In this document: piece after piece, positions 57,833-64,000 of the stretch
Numbering within the stretch: the stretch's first letter is position 1
Layout of the letters: each line of letters opens with the position of its first letter
Assembly (NCBI GenBank): GCA_964540905.1
Contig: CAZIOS010000014.1
Span: forward strand, 5,622-69,621
DNA: 64,000 nt
Origin: VAYN01 sp964540905
GTDB taxonomy: Bacteria > Actinomycetota > Thermoleophilia > Solirubrobacterales > 70-9
Reading direction: 5' to 3'
Program-made: the position numbers and the translations under genes
Notes under the pieces: generated by a model
The model's input: the letters and a program-made list of their open reading frames with translations, nothing else
What the model was told of the DNA's origin: nothing
Databases searched by the model: none

Positions 57833-58549
57833 CTAACCCGGCCCGATCCCCCCGGATCCACCACCGCTGGTCCCCCCGGTCCCCCCGCCTTCCGGAGCCG
57901 CTTCTTCGGCGACCCCGCCACCCGCGCCGCCGGTTTCCGGCGTCACTTCTTCCGGCGCCACTTCTTCGACTTCCGCTTCTTCGCTCGCTTCCGGCGCCAC
58001 TTCGGTGCCGCCTGCTTCGGCTTCTGCCCCGGCGCCGGCGCCGGGGGTCGGCGCCCGCGGGCCTTCGCTGCACTGTTCGAAGCCGTATTCGCCGGCCACC
58101 GACTCGAATTCTTCGAGCGCCGGCGCCGCCTTGGTCGCCGCTTCGCCGAGCGCTTCGGTGTCTTCGCGTTCGGTCGCCAGCTTCGTCTCGCCCTCGATCG
58201 TCGAGAGTTCGTCGGCGGCGGCGATCAGTTCGTCGTAGCCGGCCGTTTCGGTCGGCGTGCCAAGGGCCTTCAGCTTCGTCACCATGCCGACGTAGAGGTC
58301 GGATACCTGGGTGATCTGACTCGAGACTCCGGCTTCGGTCTCGCCGACCGAGCCGACCGCGGCGTTGACCTCGGCGCAGATCGAGTCGCCCTCGGCGATC
58401 AGTTCGGCTTTGGTCAGCGTCGGCGTCGTCGCGGTTGCCTGGGTCGAGGCGGTCGAGTCGCTGCCGCCGCCACCGCAGCCGGCGACGAGCAGCGCGCACA
58501 GCACCGCGAGAGGGATGGCGATCGTGAGGAGCTTCCTAGGGGCTCTCAA
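57833..58549 (-). CDS. Lipoprotein of unknown function with low-complexity C-terminus
   Basis: The 238-residue protein has a lipoprotein signal (LLTIAIPLAVLCALLVAGCG), with the lipobox Cys at about 25. A helical globular part of about 135 residues follows (TKAELIAEGDSICAEVNAAV, LYVGMVTKLKALGTPTETAG, ALEEFESVAGEYGFEQCSEG), with Cys58 and Cys159 as a likely disulfide. The last 75 residues are an acidic, Pro/Gly/Glu-rich tail (EVAPEASEEAEVEEVAPEEV, then a Gly-rich end). It is probably exposed on the outer face of the membrane. Function unknown. Confidence 0.75.
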   Translation of the reverse strand: MRAPRKLLTIAIPLAVLCALLVAGCGGGGSDSTASTQATATTPTLTKAELIAEGDSICAEVNAAVGSVGETEAGVSSQITQVSDLYVGMVTKLKALGTPTETAGYDELIAAADELSTIEGETKLATEREDTEALGEAATKAAPALEEFESVAGEYGFEQCSEGPRAPTPGAGAGAEAEAGGTEVAPEASEEAEVEEVAPEEVTPETGGAGGGVAEEAAPEGGGTGGTSGGGSGGIGPG

Positions 58550-58550
58550 G

Positions 58551-58621
58551 CTGCGGCCCAGGGACTCGAACCCCGACTACCTCGTCCAGAGCGAGGCGTG
58601 CTGCCATTACACCAGGCCGCA
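58551..58621 (-). tRNA. tRNA-Gln (CTG anticodon)
   Basis: On the minus strand the acceptor TGCGGCC pairs with GGCCGCA. The D-arm region reads TGTAATGGCAGCA, the anticodon stem CCTCG/CGAGG encloses CTCTGGA (anticodon CTG) and the T-arm reads GGGGTTCGAGTCCC. The first base is U with a discriminator G, as in many tRNA-Gln. CCA is not encoded. It lies between the lipoprotein and flavoprotein genes. Confidence 0.93.
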
Positions 58622-58669
58622 AGGCACACTTCTCCCCGCAGGATACCCGGCGACTGCGGCGTCAAGCGC

Positions 58670-59905
58670 TCAGGCGCCGATCGCCGCGAGGTCGCTGTCA
58701 GGGTCGGCGATCTGCTCGCGAGCAGCGGAAACGTCGACTTTGCCGGCGAGCAGGCGCCGCGCCTCGGCCAGGTCTTCGGAGCGCTCGACGCTGAGCGCGC
58801 CGGCGACGCGGCCGTCCTTCAGGTACCAGACCGAGAACTCGCCGGCCTCGCGATCGCCGCGCCAGATCTCCTCCTCCCAGTCCTGCGCCGGCCCGACGTA
58901 CTCGAGGCTGGCCCAGTCGGCGAGGTCGCTGAAGAAGTAGGGCACGACCTCGTAGTCGCGGTCCTCGCCGAGCATGTTGCGGGCGGCGTGCATCCCCTGC
59001 TGCATCGCCACGTCCCAGTGCTCGACGTGGATGCGGCGGCCGTGGATGACGCTCTCATAGGAGGCGCAGTCGCCGGCGGCGTAGATGCCCGCGGCCGAGG
59101 TCCGCAGCTTCGAGTCGCAGACGATCGCGCCATCGACCTCGATCCCGGCCCGCTGCGCCAGCATCGCGTCGGGGCGGACGCCGGCGCCGACGACGACGGC
59201 GTCGCACTCGATCGTCAGCCCGCTCTTGGCGATCACCGCCGCGACCCGGCCGTCGCCCTCGAAGGCGTCGAGCTCCTCGCCGCCGTGAAAGCTCACTCCG
59301 TGGGACTCGATCGTGTCCTGGAACCAGCGACCGGCGTCCTCGCCGAACGTCCGTGACAGCGCCACCTCCTCCATGGCCAGGATCGTGCACTTCGTCGCCT
59401 TCGCGGTCAGCGAGGCGGCGACCTCGGTGCCGATGTAGCTGCCGCCGACCAGGACCACGTGCTCGGCGGCCTCGGCCTCGGCCCGGATCGCGTCGGAGTT
59501 GCCGAAGGCGCGCAGGTAGTGGATGCCCTCGTTCTCGGCGCCCTCGACGCGGAGGATGTTGACGTTGGCGCCGGTGGCGATCAGCGCCTGGCCGAAGGCG
59601 ACCTCCTCCCCGCCCTGGATCTTCGCCGTCCGCGCCCCGGCGTCGAGCCCGAGCACGTTGCGGCCGCTCAGCAGCTCGACCGCGTTCTCCTCGTACCAAG
59701 AGGCCGGTTTGACATGGGCGTCGGCGCGCTCGGCCTCCCCGCGCAGGTACTCCTTCGAGAGCGGCGGCCGTTCGTAGGGCGGCTCCGGCTCGCGGCCGAC
59801 CAGCAGCACCGATCCCTCGGCGCCGCGCTTGCGCAGCTCGGCGGCGCAGCTGGCCGCGGCCAGGCCGCCGCCGATGAGAAGAAAGTCGACCTCGCGATCA
59901 GCCAC
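58670..59905 (-). CDS. FAD-dependent pyridine nucleotide-disulfide oxidoreductase (ferredoxin reductase/AIF-like)
   Basis: The 411-residue flavoprotein has an N-terminal FAD motif (FLLIGGGLAAASCAAELRKR), the ferredoxin-reductase motif PYERPPLSKEYLRGEAER, a second dinucleotide motif for NAD(P)H (HVVLVGGSYIGTEVAASLTA), ATGANVNILRVEG and the C-terminal FAD-binding GIYAAGDCASYES. A dimerisation-type C-terminal domain follows. No redox-active Cys pair is present, so it reduces a partner, perhaps a ferredoxin, not a disulfide. The partner is not encoded nearby. It overlaps trkA by eight bases. Confidence 0.9.
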   Translation of the reverse strand: MADREVDFLLIGGGLAAASCAAELRKRGAEGSVLLVGREPEPPYERPPLSKEYLRGEAERADAHVKPASWYEENAVELLSGRNVLGLDAGARTAKIQGGEEVAFGQALIATGANVNILRVEGAENEGIHYLRAFGNSDAIRAEAEAAEHVVLVGGSYIGTEVAASLTAKATKCTILAMEEVALSRTFGEDAGRWFQDTIESHGVSFHGGEELDAFEGDGRVAAVIAKSGLTIECDAVVVGAGVRPDAMLAQRAGIEVDGAIVCDSKLRTSAAGIYAAGDCASYESVIHGRRIHVEHWDVAMQQGMHAARNMLGEDRDYEVVPYFFSDLADWASLEYVGPAQDWEEEIWRGDREAGEFSVWYLKDGRVAGALSVERSEDLAEARRLLAGKVDVSAAREQIADPDSDLAAIGA

Positions 59906-60578
59906 TGCCGTTGCCGTTGCCTTCCGGTCCGAAGAGCGCCTTGAGGTCGTCCTCCTTACCCGGATCCAGCACGGCCAGAACCTCGTCGCCCTCCTCGAGC
60001 ACGGTGTCGGCGCTGGGCACGAAGCCCTTGCCGGCGCGCAGGACCGAGATCAGCAGGCTGCCGTCGGGCATCTGCAGGTCGCCGACCCGGCGCCCGGTCA
60101 CGCCCGAGTCCTTGCCCAGCAGCATCTCGATGATCTCCAGCTGCTCCTCCTGCAGGTCGAGCAGGTGGACCAGGCCGTACTCGGGCACCTCGTGCTCGAG
60201 CAGGCGCAGGATCAGGTCGGTGGCCGAGACCGAGGGCTTGATCCCGAGCAGGTCGAAGTGCTGGCGGTTGCGGGGGTTGTTGACGCGGGCGATGATCTGG
60301 TCGACCAGGTACTTCTCCTTGGCGACCTGGCAGATCAGCATGTTGTCCTCGTCGTCGCCGGTGAGCGCGATCACCATGTCGGCGCGCTGGATCCCGGCCC
60401 GCTCCAGCACCCAGAGCTCGGAGGCGTCGCCGTAGGAGACGTTGTGCTCGAGCTCCTGCTCGACCGTCAGGTAGCGGCGGCGGTTGCTCTCGATCAGCGT
60501 CACCTCGTGTTCCTTCTCGAGCAGCTCGCGGGCCAGGTTCCAGCCGACCTTGCCCGCTCCGACGACGATGATGTACAT
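59898..60578 (-). CDS. trkA: TrkA-type potassium channel/transport regulator (RCK domain)
   Basis: The 226-residue protein has an RCK_N Rossmann domain (MYIIVVGAGKVGWNLARELL, VSYGDASELWVLERAGIQRA) and a C-terminal TrkA-C domain from about residue 140 (IEMLLGKDSGVTGRRVGDLQ). These proteins gate K+ uptake by binding NAD(H) or ATP. No Trk membrane subunit lies in the window. It follows a second TrkA-like gene by 16 bases. Confidence 0.9.
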   Translation of the reverse strand: MYIIVVGAGKVGWNLARELLEKEHEVTLIESNRRRYLTVEQELEHNVSYGDASELWVLERAGIQRADMVIALTGDDEDNMLICQVAKEKYLVDQIIARVNNPRNRQHFDLLGIKPSVSATDLILRLLEHEVPEYGLVHLLDLQEEQLEIIEMLLGKDSGVTGRRVGDLQMPDGSLLISVLRAGKGFVPSADTVLEEGDEVLAVLDPGKEDDLKALFGPEGNGNGSG

Positions 60579-60594
60579 CCGCTCCGGTCCCTTC

Positions 60595-61059
60595 CTAGGC
60601 GGCTTCCGCGGCGCCGTCGGGCGGCGAGCCGCCCTCGGCCCCGCTGCGAACGGCGCCCTCCAGCATCTCGATCGCGACGCTGGTCGGGCAGACGGTGTGC
60701 AGTCCCTGGCGCTGGTACCACTCGGCCCGCAGCGGGTCCAGGACCCGCGCGATCACGGTCGGCACCTGGTAGCGCTTCTGCGCGATCTGGGCGATGATCA
60801 CGTTGGTGTTGTCGCCGTCGGTGGAGGCGATGAAGGCGTCGGCCCGCTCGATCCCGGCGGCCTCCAGCGCCTCGGTCTCCAGCCCGGCGCCGACCGTGAA
60901 GTGCCCGCCGAGGTCCTCCCAGCTCTTCTCCAGCCCGACCTCGAGCCGAGCGTGCGACTCGGGGTCCTCGTCCAAGCACGAAACTTCATGCCCCTCGCGC
61001 AGCATCGCCCGCGCCACCGAGGAGCCGACACGTCCGCAACCGACGATCAGGATGAACAC
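60595..61059 (-). CDS. TrkA-type regulator, short (RCK_N only)
   Basis: From GTG 61059 the protein has 154 residues. It consists of an RCK_N domain (VFILIVGCGRVGSSVARAML, VGAGLETEALEAAGIERADA, FIASTDGDNTNVIIAQIAQK) without a TrkA-C domain. An acidic Gly/Pro tail ends it. Paired RCK proteins, one short, occur in actinobacterial Trk/Ktr systems and may form a hetero-oligomer with the longer protein. Confidence 0.88.
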   Translation of the reverse strand: MFILIVGCGRVGSSVARAMLREGHEVSCLDEDPESHARLEVGLEKSWEDLGGHFTVGAGLETEALEAAGIERADAFIASTDGDNTNVIIAQIAQKRYQVPTVIARVLDPLRAEWYQRQGLHTVCPTSVAIEMLEGAVRSGAEGGSPPDGAAEAA

Positions 61060-61105
61060 GGTGCGGATACTAGTCAGCACGGGCGGGGGTGAGGCTCGAC
61101 CACGC

Positions 61106-63103
61106 TTAGCCCTCCGCTGGCTCAGCCACCGTTTCGGGCGGAGCGGTAAGCAGCACCCGGCACGGCGCCTTTTTGAGCACATGCTCGGTCGCCGCCCCGA
61201 TCTCCTCCGGCTTGGCCGCACCGATCCCCCCCATCCGGGCACCGCCGCGGATCTTCGTCGGCGGCTCGCCGCCGATCACGATCGCCTCCGAGCCGCTGCG
61301 CCGGGCCGCCTCGACGATCCCCGCCCCGATCTTGCGGGCGCGGATCACCTCGGTGCTGACGTCGACGTCCTCGTACTCCTCGCCGACCTCGCGGGCCCGA
61401 GCCAGCGCCCGCTGCGCTTCCGCCTCGCGCTCGGCCGGCAACTCGGCGTCGAGCGGCAGCGTCAGCGGCACCTCGATCACGTAGACGAGGTCGAGCCGGG
61501 CCTCGCCGTCGTCGCCGTCGGACTGCTCCTGCTCGGCGGCGGCGAGGCGGCCGGCGGTGGCGACGATGTCGTCGTCGAGCTTGGTGCCGAAGACCGGCAC
61601 GAGGATGTTGCGGAAGGCGACCTCGGGCACCTGCTTGGTCAGCGCGCGCTCCGGCACCGAGACCCGCCTGGTCAGCGTCGTCCCCTCGAAGACCTTGCGG
61701 TAGACGACGTAGAAGGTGAGGCCGAAGGCCATCCAGCCGAGACCGACCCAGCGGGCGGTCGTGTGGAAGGCGAGGACGCTGAGAAAGGCGAGGGCGCTGA
61801 CCAGCGCCGCGAGGATCGCCGGCAACGGCAGCTCGGCTGATCCCCAGCGGATCCCGAAGGGGATCCGGAACGGCCGCTCCCGATCCGGGTCCTTGACCCG
61901 CAGGCGGATGATCGAGAGGTGGGCGATCGTGATCGCCAGGGTGGCGCCGAAGGCGTAGATCCCGGCCAGCAGCTTGACGTTGGTCGGGATCACCAGGCCG
62001 AGGGCGATCACGCCGCAGATCGTGATCGCGACGTAGGGGGTCGCCTGGCGCTTCTCCAGCTTGCCGAGCCAGCTGGGGATCTGGCGGTTGATCGCCAGCG
62101 TGTAGATGTGGCGGGAGACGCCGAGCATCGAGGTGTTGGCGGCCCAGCAGAGGACCGGGACGGCGATCAGCATCACCATCCAGCGCATCGTTTCCGCCAC
62201 CCAGTGCGGGTGGAAGGAGGAGACGACGCCCAGCACCGGGTCCTTGAGGTAGGTGCTGCCGAGCGCCGTTTCGGGCCCGTGCGGGCCGGCGACGACCGGC
62301 ACCGCCATCAGCGCGATCGCCGCCATCCCGGCGTAGACGAGCGGCACCGCGATCGCCCCCAGCGAGGCGATCCGGCGCAGGTCGCGGCGGCCGACGTTGA
62401 CGTCCGGCGCCAGGTCGGAGGCGGCCTCGATCCCGGCGTAGGCGAGCATCGCGACGACGGCGGCGTAGACGATGTCCTTGAAGTCTGGTTTCGAGAAGAG
62501 GTCGAGCTGGGCGGTGAGGCGGTCGGGGTGCAGGACGACCAGCAGGCCGACGACGATCACCGCCAGCTGCAGGCCGAGGTCGGCGAGCGCCAGCAGGCCC
62601 AGCGAGCGCTGGCGGCCACGGCCGGTGACGCCGCGGATGTTGAGCGCGCAGGCGCCGGCGATGACGGTGGCGGCGACGGCGATCTCGAGGCCGGGACGGT
62701 CGAAGCTGGTGGAGATCGGCTCCAGGTAGTGGGGCACCGAGATCGCCGCCAGGGCGATCACGATCAGGTAGTCGATCAGGATCGCCCAGCCGGCGACGAA
62801 GGCGATCAGCTCGTTGAAGGCGTGGCGGGCGAAGGTCGAGGAGCCGCCGCGCTCGCGGAACATCGCCCCGCCCTCGACGTAGCTGAGCGTGGTCAGGCCG
62901 AACAGCAGCCCGGAGGCGAGGAAGATCAGCGGGGTCAGTCCGAGGCCGCGCTCGGCGACGACGCCGAGCGCGAAGTAGATCGAGAAGCCGACCGCCGAGT
63001 AGGCGGCGGCGAACAGCCAGGGGACGCCGAGGCCGCGCCCCAGCCGGTCATGCTCCTTACGCGGGGCCTCGCCGCCGTCCCGCGGCGCCTCCGGAGCGCT
63101 CAC
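61106..63103 (-). CDS. APC-family permease fused to a universal stress domain
   Basis: The 665-residue protein has about 12 membrane segments in an APC amino acid/cation permease fold (residues 25-480; GRGLGVPWLFAAAYSAVGFS, YVEGGAMFRERGGSSTFARH, VAMLAYAGIEAASDLAPDVN). A cytoplasmic UspA-like domain follows (FRNILVPVFGTKLDDDIVAT, EAIVIGGEPPTKIRGGARMG, RVLLTAP). The last part carries a probable ATP/nucleotide fold. It starts with GTG 63103, coupled to the 59-residue gene. K+ or amino acids are possible substrates, and the neighbouring TrkA pair favours a link with ion homeostasis. Confidence 0.88.
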   Translation of the reverse strand: MSAPEAPRDGGEAPRKEHDRLGRGLGVPWLFAAAYSAVGFSIYFALGVVAERGLGLTPLIFLASGLLFGLTTLSYVEGGAMFRERGGSSTFARHAFNELIAFVAGWAILIDYLIVIALAAISVPHYLEPISTSFDRPGLEIAVAATVIAGACALNIRGVTGRGRQRSLGLLALADLGLQLAVIVVGLLVVLHPDRLTAQLDLFSKPDFKDIVYAAVVAMLAYAGIEAASDLAPDVNVGRRDLRRIASLGAIAVPLVYAGMAAIALMAVPVVAGPHGPETALGSTYLKDPVLGVVSSFHPHWVAETMRWMVMLIAVPVLCWAANTSMLGVSRHIYTLAINRQIPSWLGKLEKRQATPYVAITICGVIALGLVIPTNVKLLAGIYAFGATLAITIAHLSIIRLRVKDPDRERPFRIPFGIRWGSAELPLPAILAALVSALAFLSVLAFHTTARWVGLGWMAFGLTFYVVYRKVFEGTTLTRRVSVPERALTKQVPEVAFRNILVPVFGTKLDDDIVATAGRLAAAEQEQSDGDDGEARLDLVYVIEVPLTLPLDAELPAEREAEAQRALARAREVGEEYEDVDVSTEVIRARKIGAGIVEAARRSGSEAIVIGGEPPTKIRGGARMGGIGAAKPEEIGAATEHVLKKAPCRVLLTAPPETVAEPAEG

Positions 63104-63279
63104 CGGCCCATCCTCGATCCGACCCAGAGCCGGCCGGCGCCGACGGCGACGAAGGCGAGACCCATCAGCACCCCGACCGAGGCCGGGCCGCCGCCATGGG
63201 CGAGGGTGACGACGAGGACGACGAGGCCGATCGCGACGAAGACCAGCGAGAACACCATCACCGCGACCCGGTACGCCAT
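63100..63279 (-). CDS. Two-pass 59-residue membrane protein
   Basis: This short gene starts at ATG 63279, whose A overlaps the preceding TGA (TGATG), and ends with TGA overlapping the GTG of the next gene (GTGA). It reads MAYRVAVMVFSLVFVAIGLV, then VLVVTLAHGGGPASVGVLMG and LAFVAVGAGRLWVGSRMGR. Two hydrophobic helices flank a Gly-rich turn. The tight overlaps on both sides argue that it is a real gene, perhaps an accessory subunit of the permeases. Confidence 0.75.
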   Translation of the reverse strand: MAYRVAVMVFSLVFVAIGLVVLVVTLAHGGGPASVGVLMGLAFVAVGAGRLWVGSRMGR

Positions 63280-64000
63280 CAGCCGACCTCGACCAGCGCC
63301 TCGGTCGGCACCGGCGCCGGTTTCTCGCCCGGTTCGGAGACGACGATGACGCGGCAGGGGCGCTCGCCGAGCACCGTCTGCAGGGTCTTGTCGTATAGCG
63401 GCACGCCGCCGCGGTAGCGCAGCCCGACGACGATCGCCGCCGCCTTGATCAGCTCCGCCTCCTCGGAGAGCGAGTAGCCCGCCTGGCCGGGGCGGACGCG
63501 GGCGACGTGGCCGGTGACGCGCTGGCCGCCGATCAGCCTCGCCTCCTCGATCTTGCCCTGCGCCGCGGCTTCCTCGTCGGGCAGCTCGGCGTTCAGCGGC
63601 AGGTGCGTCGGCACCGTCAGCATCGAGTGGACGTGGATGCCGCGGCGGCGCTTGGAGGCGAGCTTGACCGCGGTTGCGACCATCTCCGGCGAGAACGTTT
63701 CGTCGTCCTCGAAGCCGACCAGGACGCTGCGGTACTCGACCTCCTCGACCCCCAGCGGCTCCGGCAGCACCACCTTCACGGTCTCGGTCAGCGGCAGCCT
63801 CTGGTTGCGGCGGTAGAGGACGTAGACGACGATCCCGATCGCCATCCAGGCGCTGCCGACCAAGAGCGTGCGCGGGTTCAGCGCCATCACCACGATCCAG
63901 GCGGCGAAGGTGCCGAGGCCGCCGAGCACCGCCGTCAGCGGCAGGTCGAAGCCGAAGGCGCGGACGTTCAGCGGCGGCTTCCAGGTGCGCTCGACGTCGG
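63279..64000 (-). CDS. APC permease-USP protein, C-terminal part (cut by window edge)
   Basis: The visible 240 residues begin inside the last membrane helices (GGLGTFAAWIVVMALNPRTL, LVGSAWMAIGIVVYVLYRRN) and continue into a UspA-like domain (YRSVLVGFEDDETFSPEMVA, RRGIHVHSMLTVPTHLPLNA, AAAIVVGLRYRGGVPLYDKT, CRVIVVSEP). The domain order matches the complete protein at 61106, so these are tandem paralogues. The N-terminal permease region lies beyond 64000. Confidence 0.85.
   Translation of the reverse strand, partial: DVERTWKPPLNVRAFGFDLPLTAVLGGLGTFAAWIVVMALNPRTLLVGSAWMAIGIVVYVLYRRNQRLPLTETVKVVLPEPLGVEEVEYRSVLVGFEDDETFSPEMVATAVKLASKRRRGIHVHSMLTVPTHLPLNAELPDEEAAAQGKIEEARLIGGQRVTGHVARVRPGQAGYSLSEEAELIKAAAIVVGLRYRGGVPLYDKTLQTVLGERPCRVIVVSEPGEKPAPVPTEALVEVG

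Overview
The window is very GC-rich (well over 65% G+C by eye) with dense, overlapping gene strings (ATGA and GTGA junctions), frequent GTG/TTG starts and tRNA genes without an encoded CCA. Together with the gene complement this suggests an actinobacterium, probably a Thermoleophilia/Solirubrobacterales-type lineage. That lineage guess is an inference from style and gene content and was not tested by any search.

Left chromosomal part (1-13217). A long leftward gene string reads aminopeptidase - formiminotransferase-like - membrane protein - MBL hydrolase - hisS - aspS - small protein - 6S RNA - mnmA - alaS - ruvX - mltG - aroE. It combines aminoacylation, tRNA thiolation, Holliday-junction resolution/RNA processing and cell-wall synthesis. 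MnmA carries an N-terminal IscU/NifU-like domain. A strong 6S RNA candidate lies between aspS and mnmA. The stretch ends in a tRNA gene with a CAT anticodon.

Integrated element (13176-37756). A 42-bp exact direct repeat of the tRNA 3' end (13176-13217 and 37715-37756) brackets about 24.5 kb. The right end has a tyrosine integrase, an excisionase-like gene, a HigBA-type toxin/antitoxin locus and small HTH genes. A MobF relaxase-helicase lies to their left. No type IV secretion genes are present, so it looks like an integrative and mobilizable element. The cargo is a coherent surface-protein/signalling module: a TasA/camelysin-like protein, its SipW-type signal peptidase and an Ig-repeat secreted protein in one operon, with two further TasA-like paralogues. 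Around them are three sensor kinases (two of them hybrids), several response regulators, an Hpt protein, an HD-GYP c-di-GMP phosphodiesterase and a glutamate dehydrogenase. All three TasA-like genes share a promoter element made of two GATAC blocks exactly 11 bp apart, the layout expected for the OmpR-family regulators encoded beside them. The left end of the element is decaying and holds GGDEF, NarL and OmpR remnants.

Right chromosomal part (37757-64000). This holds a secreted repeat protein, D-aminoacyl-tRNA deacylase, a DsbA-like protein, a Na+/H+ antiporter, an alpha/beta hydrolase, threonine synthase, a strongly divergent LeuRS-like protein, a GtrA protein and a membrane glycosyltransferase, a GH92 mannosidase, a heterodimeric ABC exporter, a lipoprotein, tRNA-Gln, a flavoprotein reductase, two TrkA proteins and two APC permease/USP proteins. 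The second is cut by the window edge. Several structured intergenic elements stand out: a 22-bp-arm inverted repeat at 53.6 kb, a large palindromic repeat with compensatory changes at 57.4-57.8 kb, and a hairpin leader at 47.95 kb that recurs inside the element at 34.2 kb.

Best candidates for something undescribed are the mobile TasA/SipW/two-component module with its shared 11-bp-phased promoter boxes, the recurring hairpin leader, the LeuRS-like paralogue with lost editing and leucine-pocket motifs, and the IscU-MnmA fusion.
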